Shown one piece after another: positions 1 to 7,364 of a stretch of 13,329 nt of DNA (position 1 is its first letter; every line of letters starts with the position of its first letter). Below the pieces are notes generated by a model, which was not told the DNA's origin, did not search any database, and saw only the letters and a program-made list of their open reading frames with translations. A program made the translations under genes and the position numbers. The DNA is from Deltaproteobacteria bacterium (GTDB taxonomy: Bacteria > Desulfobacterota > UBA8473), in NCBI GenBank assembly GCA_030643245.1, contig DAOWME010000057.1, forward strand, positions 1-13,329, given 5' to 3'.

Positions 1-152
1 CATCTCATCTTCAGGCCATCTTTGCCCGATCTTCAAGCACAAAATCCTCGAAATAGGTCAGACTATTCCTGCGGTTTTGCGCTTTCAGATCGAACAAATC
101 TAACCTAAATCTGAGCGCCAACTTGAGGAAGTTATTTCGGCATCGTCCCTAA
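1..152. repeat. Family A fold-back repeat (MITE-like), left end cut by window edge
   Basis: Positions 1-153 align without gaps to 9461-9613 with about ten mismatches. The right terminal inverted repeat (read on minus: TTAGGGACGATGCCGAAATA) matches the complete copy at 9426-9612. The left end, about 35 bp, lies outside the window. The interior can fold: 27-47 pairs with 73-92 (CGATCT with AGATCG, then AAGC and CAAAA with their complements). There is no reading frame of note. The element overlaps the 3' end of aspS and supplies its final codons and stop. The inverted ends suggest movement by a transposase acting in trans; none is encoded here. Confidence 0.85.
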
Positions 153-1919
153 TTTTAAAGATAACTCAGCAAGTTGTTTGGCATCCACCTTTGAAGGGGC
201 TCCTGTCATTAAACAGGTAGCCTTTTGGGTTTTCGGAAAAGCGATCACATCCCTGATCGAATCCGTCCCAGCGAGAATCATAATGAGCCGGTCAAAGCCA
301 ATTGCGATTCCACCGTGAGGGGGCGCCCCATAGTTCAATGCGTCTAAAAGAAAACCAAATTTTGCCCGTGCCTCCTCTTTTCCAATTCCCAAGATCCTAA
401 ACATCGTTGACTGCAACTCACTTTGATGCACCCTGATGCTTCCTCCTCCCACTTCAGAGCCATTCAATACGAGGTCATAGGCCTTTGCCTTTGCCTTATC
501 CGGGTCAGTCTTGAGTCTTGGTATATCTTCGTCCATAGGCGCGGTGAAAGGGTGGTGCATCGCCACATACCGCATCTCATTATCGTCGTATTCCAATAAT
601 GGGAAATCAGTAATCCATGTAAAGTCAAAGGTGCCCTCTTTGACAAGATTTAGCCTCTCCGATATGCTGAGCCTCAGATGGCCCAATGCTTCATTCGTTA
701 TCTTCACTCGATCTGCCACCATGAGCAAAAGATCGCCATCCGATACATGGAGCTTATTAGAAAGGCTGACCTTATCCTGGTCTTTTAGAAACTTAGCAAT
801 GGGTGATTGCCATGTTCCCGATTCACACTTCAACCATGCCAGTCCCTGAGCTCCATAGACCTTAACGAGATCTGTAAGGTTATCCATGTCCTTTCTGGAA
901 AAACCGGCACAGCCCTTTGCATTTAATGCCTTTACAACTCCGCCCTGCTCAATCACATCAGCAAATACTTTAAAGTCAGACCCCCTGAATATGTAGGACA
1001 CATCCGTCAATTCCAGCCCGAACCTCATATCCGGATTATCCACCCCGTATCTTTGCAAAGCCTCATCATAGGTCAGTCTCTTGAAGGGGATCTCTACATC
1101 TATCTTCAATACTTCTTTAAAGACCGAGGCCATCATGCCCTCTACTATTCCAAATATATCTTCGCGATCAACAAATGAAAGCTCCATATCCATCTGGGTG
1201 AATTCCGGCTGCCTGTCTGCCCGTAGGTCTTCGTCCCGGAAGCATCTTACGATTTGAAAATACCTGTCGTACCCCCCTACCATTAGAAGCTGCTTAAATA
1301 ATTGAGGGGACTGGGGCAACGCATAGAAATGCCCATGATTTACCCGGCTGGGCACCAGGTAGTCTCTGGCTCCTTCGGGGGTACTCTTGGTGAGAAAAGG
1401 CGTCTCGATTTCTAAAAACCCCTGTTCATAAAGATAATCCCTCATAGCCTTTGCAACATTGCTCCTCAGGATGAGATTCCTCTGAAGGTTTTTTCTTCTT
1501 ATGTCGAGGTATCTGTATTTCAGCCGGGTGTCCTCCGCCACATTTACATCCTCCTCAACAAGAAAAGGGGGAGTTCCGGCATTGTTTAGTATCCTCAGCT
1601 CTTTAGCCTGAACCTCTATCTCTCCGGTAGGCATGATGGGGTTCTTAGTCCCTTCCGGTCTCCCCGAAACGGTCCCTCTCACGGCTATAACGTATTCGCC
1701 GCGAATTAGGACTGTCCTATCGTGTGTTTCCTTATCCACATCAGGACGAAAGACAACCTGTGTTATTCCGTATCTGTCTCCCAAGTCAACAAATGTCACC
1801 CCCCCGTGGTCCCTTCGACGCCGGACCCATCCCATGAGGATTATCTCTTTATCCACATCATCTATTTTCAACTCCCCGCAGTTGTGGGTTCTTTTTAAAC
1901 CTTTCATCGTATCCGTCAA
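132..1919 (-). CDS. aspS: Aspartyl-tRNA synthetase, bacterial type (possibly non-discriminating)
   Basis: This enzyme charges tRNA-Asp with aspartate in the cytoplasm. The 595 residues match the usual bacterial length. An N-terminal OB-fold anticodon-binding domain (about 15-115) is followed by the class II catalytic core with motif 2 at FRDED (227-231) and motif 3 at GFDR (541-544), split by a GAD-type insertion. His38 in RRRDHGG and Gly90 in RPEGT match residues that family work links to non-discriminating AspRS, which also charges tRNA-Asn; this is inference. The start chosen is TTG at 1919, seven bases after GGGAG; an ATG four codons later (1907) lacks a comparable ribosome site. It is last in the rsfS-comF-prenyl synthase unit, 50 bp after the prenyl synthase stop. 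Oddity: residues 590-595 and the stop (…LGTMPK) are encoded by the family A repeat, so the native C-terminus has been replaced. Confidence 0.96.
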   Translation of the reverse strand: MTDTMKGLKRTHNCGELKIDDVDKEIILMGWVRRRRDHGGVTFVDLGDRYGITQVVFRPDVDKETHDRTVLIRGEYVIAVRGTVSGRPEGTKNPIMPTGEIEVQAKELRILNNAGTPPFLVEEDVNVAEDTRLKYRYLDIRRKNLQRNLILRSNVAKAMRDYLYEQGFLEIETPFLTKSTPEGARDYLVPSRVNHGHFYALPQSPQLFKQLLMVGGYDRYFQIVRCFRDEDLRADRQPEFTQMDMELSFVDREDIFGIVEGMMASVFKEVLKIDVEIPFKRLTYDEALQRYGVDNPDMRFGLELTDVSYIFRGSDFKVFADVIEQGGVVKALNAKGCAGFSRKDMDNLTDLVKVYGAQGLAWLKCESGTWQSPIAKFLKDQDKVSLSNKLHVSDGDLLLMVADRVKITNEALGHLRLSISERLNLVKEGTFDFTWITDFPLLEYDDNEMRYVAMHHPFTAPMDEDIPRLKTDPDKAKAKAYDLVLNGSEVGGGSIRVHQSELQSTMFRILGIGKEEARAKFGFLLDALNYGAPPHGGIAIGFDRLIMILAGTDSIRDVIAFPKTQKATCLMTGAPSKVDAKQLAELSLKLGTMPK

Positions 1920-1969
1920 CTAAAATCTCCCAATTTCAGCAATTCTACGTAAGCTGCAATGCCTGAGGT

Positions 1970-2950
1970 TTACCACTTCCTTTTAATAACATAATCAGCC
2001 ACTCCTAGAAGGGCCTCTTTCTCCTTGCAGGCACTAAAATCATCTAAAAATCCTCTCGCCATTTCAACATATTCCCTAGCCCTTTCATATGTGCGCTCTA
2101 TTCCGCCATGACCTCGAATCAAGTCGATCACCGTTGATAAATCCTCTTCCCGTTCCTCTTGGTCATCTGATTCAATAATCTTTATAATCCTTTCCCTATC
2201 ATGGTTGTTGCTGACCTGCAGCGTGTGAATTAACGGCAAGGTGACCTTCCCTTCACATAAATCTTTCCCGATCGCCTTCCCAAATTCTTCCTCAGTCGCA
2301 ACATAGTCAAGGAGGTCGTCTATCAATTGAAAGGCAATACCAATATTTAGACCAAAACCTTCCAGCGCCTTTTCTTTCTCATAAGATGCATGACCGAGGA
2401 TGGCTCCTATTCTACAGGCCGCTGAGATCAACACGGCTGTCTTTTCGGTTATGATAGAGATATAGTCGTCTTCCGTAGTCAGAGGATCCCCGCATCTCTG
2501 TAACTCCATAATTTCACCCTGGGCCAGACGAGTTGTCGTGTCAGACATCACCTTTAATATACTTAAATCTCCAACACGCGTCAGCACAGAAAAGGATTTA
2601 GACAGAAGATAATCCCCTAACAGAATACTAGTTTCATTCCCCCACACAGCATTAACTGAGGAACTGCCTCGTCTCACTTCAGCATTATCAATAACATCAT
2701 CGTGCAGGAGTGTAGCTGTATGAATAAATTCGAAGACCCCGGCTAGGGGAACATGGTGTAATCCCGTATATCCGCAGATTCTTGCAGAAAGGATCAGGGT
2801 CAAGGGTCTAAACCTCTTTCCTCCGCTTAGCAAGATGTACTTACCCGCTTCTGGTATCAACAAAACAGAGGATTCAAGATTTCTTGAAAGCTCTGTTTCG
2901 ACTTTTTGGAGATCGTCACTTACAAGTTCAAAGACTTCTTGAATGTCCAT
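1970..2950 (-). CDS. ispB: Long-chain polyprenyl diphosphate synthase (IspB/HepT-like)
   Basis: This trans-prenyltransferase extends farnesyl or geranylgeranyl diphosphate with isopentenyl diphosphate to make the side chain of respiratory quinones. From the chosen start it has 326 residues. The GGKRFRP substrate motif is at 43-49, the first Asp-rich motif DDVID at 84-88 preceded by FIHTATLLH as in long-chain enzymes, and the second Asp-rich motif DDLLD at 211-215. Product length cannot be read from sequence. The frame is open to an ATG at 2992, giving 14 extra residues, but those codons fall in an inserted hairpin arm with a poorly spaced ribosome site. The ATG at 2950, five bases after GGGG, matches where family members begin. 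It lies downstream of comF across 500 bp of repeats and upstream of aspS. The exact symbol is uncertain because ispB, hepT and ispA relatives look alike. Confidence 0.9.
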   Translation of the reverse strand: MDIQEVFELVSDDLQKVETELSRNLESSVLLIPEAGKYILLSGGKRFRPLTLILSARICGYTGLHHVPLAGVFEFIHTATLLHDDVIDNAEVRRGSSSVNAVWGNETSILLGDYLLSKSFSVLTRVGDLSILKVMSDTTTRLAQGEIMELQRCGDPLTTEDDYISIITEKTAVLISAACRIGAILGHASYEKEKALEGFGLNIGIAFQLIDDLLDYVATEEEFGKAIGKDLCEGKVTLPLIHTLQVSNNHDRERIIKIIESDDQEEREEDLSTVIDLIRGHGGIERTYERAREYVEMARGFLDDFSACKEKEALLGVADYVIKRKW

Positions 2951-2979
2951 CGAAACCCCGTATTTAACTAATTTCCATC

Positions 2980-3103
2980 CAGAAATGGCCATTTTTCCCC
3001 TGAGCTGCGTTCTCCTCCGGTTTCCGCCTGCGACGTACGATCATGTACGCCTCGGCGCAAACCATCGTGCGGCCTTGCTCAGAGAAAAAATTGCTCATTT
3101 CTG
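2980..3103. repeat. Hairpin repeat H1: conserved 71-bp core inside self-complementary arms
   Basis: Left arm 2980-3005 (starts CAGAAATGG, ends CTGAGC) pairs with right arm 3077-3103 (GCTCAG…CATTTCTG) at about 22 of 26 positions. The enclosed core 3006-3076 begins TGCGTT and ends GGCCTT. It forms its own inner stem (GGTTT with AAACC, GTAC with GTAC around GATCAT). The core resembles that of H2 at 3290-3361, which lies in the opposite orientation, but the arms are unrelated. A second inverted pair, CCATCCAGAAATGG at 2975-2988 and its exact complement at 3141-3154, extends the palindromic zone. In RNA this would place a long hairpin about 30 bases before the prenyl synthase start. No protein is encoded. 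Confidence 0.75.
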
Positions 3104-3240
3104 AATTGGAAACCAACTCGTGCCCATTTTCTTAAGAAGTCCATTTCTGGATGGACACTAACTAGTATCTGAACCGAAAGTGCTCTGTCCCAACACTGAG
3201 AATGGTTTAACCTTATTTTCCAATGGTGAAGATCAGGTGA

Positions 3241-3450
3241 TAAGCTCTTAGCGATTAGCAATTATAGGTTTTCAGATATTAAATTTCACAAGGCCAGAGG
3301 GAGGAATCCGAGTAAGTCGTACATTTTTAGTACGTTGTCGAGGCTTCCGACCGATAACGCAGTGAAATTTAATATATGGAAGTCTATAGCCGTTGCATTT
3401 TTGTACACCTCACTAATTTTATAGGCTAAAAGCTAATCGCTAAGAGCTTA
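3241..3450. repeat. 210-bp MITE-like element with 19-bp perfect inverted ends
   Basis: TAAGCTCTTAGCGATTAGC at 3241-3259 is an exact reverse complement of 3432-3450. The interior holds hairpin H2 and AT-rich sequence with no gene. I see no convincing target duplication (flanks …CAGGTGA and CAGCTAG). It lies immediately downstream of the comF stop. Of the 474-bp gap between comF and the prenyl synthase, the remainder (3155-3240) shows nothing recognisable. Confidence 0.75.
3276..3375. repeat. Hairpin repeat H2: core like H1 inside a different pair of arms
   Basis: Arms ATATTAAATTTCAC (3276-3289) and GTGAAATTTAATAT (3362-3375) are perfectly complementary. The enclosed 72 bases, read on minus, begin TGCGTT and end GGCCTT, with a GTAC…GTAC apex, as in H1. 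It is embedded in the 3241-3450 inverted-repeat element. Confidence 0.75.
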
Positions 3451-3466
3451 CAGCTAGAATCTTGCT

Positions 3467-4219
3467 TCATAAGGCCCTGCACAGCGTCAAAACATCCACC
3501 CTGCGTGTTCCGGCTTCCATCAATACCCTTGCACATTCGTTAACGGTCGCTCCGCTTGTGCAGACATCATCTATCAGAAGAACGCTATTCTTGCTTAATT
3601 TCCCCCTGTCATGGAAGTCAAAAGCCCCCCTGACATTCCGCTCTCTTTCTTTTCTGCTGAGATTAATCTGGGGTTTCTCCCATTTAACCCTTTTAAGACT
3701 CAGATAATCAACAGGCACCCCACATCTTTTAGCAATTCGTTTAGCTAAAGAAAGGGCCTGGTTAAACCCCCTTTCTCTTAATCTTCTGGGATGGAGAGGG
3801 ACCGGAACCAGAAAGTCATAAGCCTTTAAATCAATAGAATCACGATTGTAGTTCACCATGAAGTCGCCGAGAGGTTTAGCCAGGAGGATCTTCTTGTTAT
3901 ACTTAAACTGATGAATGGCCTCTTGTAGTACCCCCTCAAAAAAGCCCACCGCCCTAGCTTTGCTGAAGTGTACTTTCGAGGTCAGACAAATCCCGCAAAG
4001 GTGATCTTCTCCAGCGTCAGAGTTGAAGGGGATACCACACTTGGGGCAGGCCGGAGATGAAATGTACTTTATGGTCGAAAGACAATATTCACAAATCCCT
4101 TGGCTATCAACAGGCCCTTTATTACATATAAGGCATCTTTCTGGAAAAAGCAAATCCAGAAAGGCACAAAGGAATTGTCTTATAGGTTTATCCAGGGTCC
4201 ATCTCAACTCTCGGCGCAT
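3467..4219 (-). CDS. comF: ComF-family phosphoribosyltransferase-like protein
   Basis: The ComF/GntX family is tied to DNA uptake and use in competent bacteria; its enzymatic reaction is not settled. From the chosen start the protein has 250 residues. An N-terminal double zinc-ribbon has four CxxC pairs (C29/C32, C43/C46, C58/C61, C75/C78). A type I PRTase domain follows, with the conserved VPVPLHPRRLRERGFNQ segment near 138-154 and the PRPP-binding loop VLLIDDVCTSGAT at 213-225. The frame is open to an ATG at 4273, but that would overlap rsfS by 86 bp. The ATG at 4219, behind GGAGGG and GGAG, cuts the overlap to 32 bp and leaves a normal family N-terminus. The overlap implies translational coupling with rsfS. 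Competence cannot be inferred from this gene alone. Confidence 0.9.
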   Translation of the reverse strand: MRRELRWTLDKPIRQFLCAFLDLLFPERCLICNKGPVDSQGICEYCLSTIKYISSPACPKCGIPFNSDAGEDHLCGICLTSKVHFSKARAVGFFEGVLQEAIHQFKYNKKILLAKPLGDFMVNYNRDSIDLKAYDFLVPVPLHPRRLRERGFNQALSLAKRIAKRCGVPVDYLSLKRVKWEKPQINLSRKERERNVRGAFDFHDRGKLSKNSVLLIDDVCTSGATVNECARVLMEAGTRRVDVLTLCRAL

Positions 4220-4541
4220 CACTCCAGAGTCCCTCCAGATCATAAAACTCTCTAATAGGCTCATAGAATACATTTACGATAACGTCATTATAGTCCAGTA
4301 GTATCCATTTAGCCTCAGAAAAGCCCTCAATACCTAAGGGGTAGACCCCTTCCTTTTTCAGGCTTTCTTCTACGGAATAGGCGATCCCTTGAACCTGACG
4401 ATCAGATTTCCCACTACATATTATGAAGTAATCAGCAATTGAAGACAGTTCCCTCATTTCCAGGATTACCAAATCCAAGGCCTTCTTGTTCAAGATGGCC
4501 TTGGCACAAACGAGAGATTTAGCCTTCGAATCTATAACCAT
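4188..4541 (-). CDS. rsfS: Ribosomal silencing factor RsfS (YbeB/Iojap family)
   Basis: RsfS binds ribosomal protein L14 on the large subunit and blocks subunit joining, lowering translation in starvation. The 117 residues match the family. Recognisable segments are ALDLVILEMRELSSIADYFIICSG (residues 21-44), SDRQVQGIAYSVEESLKKEG and the C-terminal DVIVNVFYEPIREFYDLEGLWSDAP. Start ATG at 4541 follows AAGG at short spacing. In many bacteria it neighbours nadD; here it heads a unit directly after the ribosomal operon terminator and behind a candidate promoter at 4612-4640. Its 3' end overlaps comF. Confidence 0.94.
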   Translation of the reverse strand: MVIDSKAKSLVCAKAILNKKALDLVILEMRELSSIADYFIICSGKSDRQVQGIAYSVEESLKKEGVYPLGIEGFSEAKWILLDYNDVIVNVFYEPIREFYDLEGLWSDAPRVEMDPG

Positions 4542-4611
4542 CTACCCTTACTTTATCACCCCTTCTTCTTTCTTGTTTTTTCTCTACACATACATCACTA
4601 AAAGTGTCCAT

Positions 4612-4640
4612 ATCTTAGCCCAAAAGTCGATAAAAATCAA
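4612..4640 (-). promoter_or_regulatory. Candidate sigma-70 promoter for rsfS-comF-ispB-aspS
   Basis: Read on minus: TTGATT (4640-4635), a 17-base spacer, then TAAGAT (4617-4612). Each hexamer matches consensus at four positions. It lies between the rplQ terminator and the rsfS start, about 70 bp upstream of the latter, which is where a new unit would need a promoter. Prediction by eye only. The rest of the 306-bp gap 4542-4847 holds the terminator and no gene. Confidence 0.5.
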
Positions 4641-4681
4641 GGGGTATTAAGGTGACTGTTCAAAAAGCAAGTTCGTCAAAC

Positions 4682-4708
4682 AAAAAAAGGCAAGTTAGAC
4701 CTTGCCTT
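4682..4708 (-). terminator. Rho-independent terminator after rplQ
   Basis: Read on minus: AAGGCAAG, loop GTCTAA, CTTGCCTT, running into an uninterrupted T tract. The stem is eight perfect base pairs. It sits about 140 bp downstream of the rplQ stop and upstream of the rsfS promoter candidate, so it most likely ends the ribosomal-protein transcript. Confidence 0.88.
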
Positions 4709-4847
4709 AGGAAATTTACCGATCTGTGTGATGCCTTTCGTGAGAAACTTTTCTCCTTTTCTATCCCTTCGTTTGCCGACATCCTTTTTACGGTTTCGGT
4801 TATATCGGGGTTCAAGACCAATCCGGGGCTTTATTCCCGGCTACGTT

Positions 4848-5249
4848 TTACTTCCTTTTTTCTTTGGGAGATCCCTTGATTGCTGTATCATCCTCCTCGG
4901 GCATTAACTCAATGATCGAAAGTGGGGCGTTGTCCCCCAGTCTTCTACCCCCCTTGAAAATTCTCGTATATCCCCCATTTCTATGCCGATATCGAGGGGC
5001 AATCGTATCGAATAAATCCCTGACCACCTTTTTATCACTGATAACGCTGAGAACCTGCCTTCTTGAGTGCAAATCTCCTTTTTTTCCTAAGGTAATCATC
5101 TTTTCGGCAATCTTCCGTAATTCCTTTGCCTTGGCATCCGTTGTTTCTATCCTCTCATGTTCAAATAAAGAGGTGACCATATTTCTAAACATTGCTTTAC
5201 GATGACTAGAAGTACGCCCCAATTTTCTACCAGCTTTTTGTTGTCTCAT
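4848..5249 (-). CDS. rplQ: 50S ribosomal protein L17 (bL17)
   Basis: L17 is a large-subunit protein near the peptide exit tunnel. The 133 residues carry the family opening (R-K-LGRTSSHRKAMFRNMVTSL, about 7-28) and the RYRHRNGGYTRI and GDNAPLSIIEL segments. The tail PEEDDTAIKGSPKEKRK is slightly longer than in short homologues but ordinary. The ATG overlaps the rpoA stop as ATGA, implying coupled translation, and the order rpoA-rplQ is the classical end of the alpha operon. The terminator follows at 4682-4708. Confidence 0.97.
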   Translation of the reverse strand: MRQQKAGRKLGRTSSHRKAMFRNMVTSLFEHERIETTDAKAKELRKIAEKMITLGKKGDLHSRRQVLSVISDKKVVRDLFDTIAPRYRHRNGGYTRIFKGGRRLGDNAPLSIIELMPEEDDTAIKGSPKEKRK

Positions 5250-6265
5250 CCTATAAATTCCTTCTCTTCGTCAAAATCTTCTTCAGGGGGCTGGAAATCC
5301 GGCAATTTCATCCCCAGAGACAATCCCATCTCTTTTAAAATCTCTTTTATTTCATTGAGGGATTTTCTCCCGAAGTTTCTAGTCTTCAGCATCTCAGGCT
5401 CAGTCTTTTGAACCAGTTCGCCAATATGCTGTATTTCAGCATTCTTAAGACAGTTGGCTGAACGGACTGATAATTCTAGTTCGGCAACACTCTTGAACAA
5501 GTTCTCGTTAAGCGTGACTTTCTCTTTATCTGCAGCGACTTCTTCCTCCATACCCTCTTCATACTCGTCAAAATTGATAAAGATGTCGAGTTGATCCTTT
5601 AATATCTTTGCCGCATAGGCAACCGCATCCTCCGGTAATACGCTACCGTCTGTCCATACTTCCAGTGTCAGTTTGTCATAGTCAGTTACCTGACCCACCC
5701 TTGCTTGACCTACTGTGTAATTGACCTTCTTGATAGGAGAAAAGATCGCATCTATAGGGATGGTGCCGATAGGCTGGTCATCTTCCCTATTCTTTTCCGC
5801 AGGAACATACCCCCTCCCCCGCTTGACGACCATCTCCATTTTGAGCCTTGCATCTTTCGATAATTCAGCGATATGTAAATCAGGATTCAAGATCTCGACG
5901 TTGTTGTTTGCGATAATATCTGAAGCCCTTACCTCACCCTCTTTTTCAATATCAATCCTGATAGTCTCCGGACCATCAGAATGGATCTCCAGGAGGACTT
6001 CTTTTAGGTTCATGACAATGTCCGTCACATCCTCCCCAACCCCGGAGATCGTTGAGAATTCATGGAGAACACCCTCAATTCTAACAGAAGTAATAGCGGT
6101 CCCTACGATAGTGGACAGTAAAATCCTGCGCATGGCATTTCCCAGAGTTAGGCCAAACCCCCGCTCAAAGGGTTCCCCCATAAACTTTCCGTAACATTCC
6201 GTAAGAGATTCGGCGTCAACATCCAACCTCTTCGGTCTAATTAATTCTTGCCAATTCTCATGCAT
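5246..6265 (-). CDS. rpoA: DNA-directed RNA polymerase alpha subunit
   Basis: Alpha dimerises through its N-terminal domain to nucleate RNA polymerase assembly, and its C-terminal domain contacts UP elements and activators. The protein has 339 residues from the chosen start. The N-terminal domain (about 1-235) includes the RGFGLTLGNAMRRILLSTIVG segment. An acidic linker (EEGMEEEVAADKEK) leads to the C-terminal helix-hairpin-helix domain (ELSVRSANCLKNAEIQHIGELV … RNFGRKSLNEI). An acidic tail ends the protein. The frame is open 17 codons further to 6316, but the ATG at 6265 sits five bases behind GGAG and gives the usual opening MxxNWxELIRPK. It follows rpsD by 56 bp and overlaps rplQ. Confidence 0.97.
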   Translation of the reverse strand: MHENWQELIRPKRLDVDAESLTECYGKFMGEPFERGFGLTLGNAMRRILLSTIVGTAITSVRIEGVLHEFSTISGVGEDVTDIVMNLKEVLLEIHSDGPETIRIDIEKEGEVRASDIIANNNVEILNPDLHIAELSKDARLKMEMVVKRGRGYVPAEKNREDDQPIGTIPIDAIFSPIKKVNYTVGQARVGQVTDYDKLTLEVWTDGSVLPEDAVAYAAKILKDQLDIFINFDEYEEGMEEEVAADKEKVTLNENLFKSVAELELSVRSANCLKNAEIQHIGELVQKTEPEMLKTRNFGRKSLNEIKEILKEMGLSLGMKLPDFQPPEEDFDEEKEFIG

Positions 6266-6321
6266 CTTTACTCCATCTTGAGACAGTCCGCCTCTTTCAA
6301 AAAAAACAGAGAACAATAAGT

Positions 6322-6948
6322 TTATTTCGAATATAGTTCCACAATTAGTTGTTCTTGAATTGGCATAGTCAATTCCTCTCTGGTAGGCAAGGAGATTACC
6401 TTCCCCTTCATGGCCTCCCTATCCAATTCCAGCCAGTTTGGCAAACCACGACGTGCCATGGACTCCAAAGATTCAATTATCCTGCCAATCTTTCTACTTT
6501 TCTCTCTCACCTCTAAAACATCTCCAGGGCTCATGAGGTAAGAAGGTATATTCACTTTTTTCCCATTTACAATAAAGTGGTTGTGCCTCACTAGTTGCCT
6601 TCCCTCATTGCGGGAGCTGGCAAATCCAAAACGAAAGACCATATTGTCCATTCTTCTCTCAAGAAAGATTAACAGATTATCCCCAGTTATACCCTTCGAC
6701 CTCTCAGCCATTTCAAAATACGCGCGGAACTGTTTTTCAAGAATACCGTAAATTCGCTTTACCTTTTGCTTTTCGCGAAGTTGGGTACCATAATCGGAAG
6801 ACTTGGTGCGTCTCTGTCCGTGCTGACCCGGAGGATAATTCCTCCTTTCGCTGCCGCACTTGTCCGAATAACACCTGTCACCCTTTAAATACAATTTTAC
6901 ATTCTCTCTTCTGCACAACCTACATACAGCCCCAGTGTACCGAGCCAA
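6322..6948 (-). CDS. rpsD: 30S ribosomal protein S4 (uS4), zinc-binding form
   Basis: S4 is a primary 16S rRNA binder that starts small-subunit assembly. In enterobacteria it also represses its own operon; I cannot see that target here. The 208 residues include an N-terminal zinc site (C9, C12, C26, C31), as in the C+ paralogue type, then the S4 RNA-binding domain (RRMDNMVFRFGFASSRNEGRQLV…HNHFIVNG) at about 97-130. The start is TTG at 6948, six bases after a full AGGAGG; no ATG is near. It follows rpsK by 12 bp in the alpha operon. Confidence 0.97.
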   Translation of the reverse strand: MARYTGAVCRLCRRENVKLYLKGDRCYSDKCGSERRNYPPGQHGQRRTKSSDYGTQLREKQKVKRIYGILEKQFRAYFEMAERSKGITGDNLLIFLERRMDNMVFRFGFASSRNEGRQLVRHNHFIVNGKKVNIPSYLMSPGDVLEVREKSRKIGRIIESLESMARRGLPNWLELDREAMKGKVISLPTREELTMPIQEQLIVELYSK

Positions 6949-6960
6949 ACCACGCCTCCT

Positions 6961-7356
6961 TTAAACCCTTCTTCTCTTGGGTGGACGACACCCATTATGG
7001 GGGATAGGTGTAACATCTCTAATTAAATTGACATTGAACCCCACAGCCTGGAGGGCTCTTAAAGCAGATTCCCTGCCACCTCCCGGCCCCTTAATATATA
7101 CATCTATATTCCTAACTCCATGTTCCATAGCCTTCTTGGCAACATCTTCTGCGGTCAACTGAGCGGCAAAGGGGGTACTCTTCCGAGAGCCCCTATACCC
7201 CTGAGTTCCAGCACTCGACCAAGCAATCACATTTCCACTTAGATCAGTAATCGTAATTATTGTATTATTGAACGTAGCCTGAATGTGTGCGATACCCTTT
7301 GGGATATTCTTCTTCTCCCTTTTCTTCCTAACACCTTTTTTCTTTTGTTTTGCCAT
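6961..7356 (-). CDS. rpsK: 30S ribosomal protein S11 (uS11)
   Basis: S11 lies on the small-subunit platform by the mRNA exit. The 131 residues have a basic lysine-rich N-terminus, then GIAHIQATFNNTIITITD, the SSAGTQGYRGSRKSTPFAAQ segment, GPGGGRESALRAL and the signature end HNGCRPPKRRRV. The ATG at 7356 is preceded by GGAGGGTGG, whose first bases overlap the rpsM stop, so translation is probably coupled. Confidence 0.98.
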   Translation of the reverse strand: MAKQKKKGVRKKREKKNIPKGIAHIQATFNNTIITITDLSGNVIAWSSAGTQGYRGSRKSTPFAAQLTAEDVAKKAMEHGVRNIDVYIKGPGGGRESALRALQAVGFNVNLIRDVTPIPHNGCRPPKRRRV

Positions 7357-7364
7357 CCACCCTC

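Noticed and set aside
3139..3156. GTCCAT/ATGGAC hairpin as a comF terminator
   Set aside because: Six-pair stem without a proper T tract, and better explained as part of the inverted repeats around H1.
3079..3261. 60-residue minus-strand open frame in the comF-ispB gap
   Set aside because: It runs through the H1 arm and unrelated sequence, starts inside the 3241 inverted repeat and has no recognisable features.
4652..4879. 75-residue plus-strand open frame opposite the rplQ terminator
   Set aside because: It spans the terminator stem and the rplQ 3' end on the opposite strand, with no family resemblance; a chance frame.
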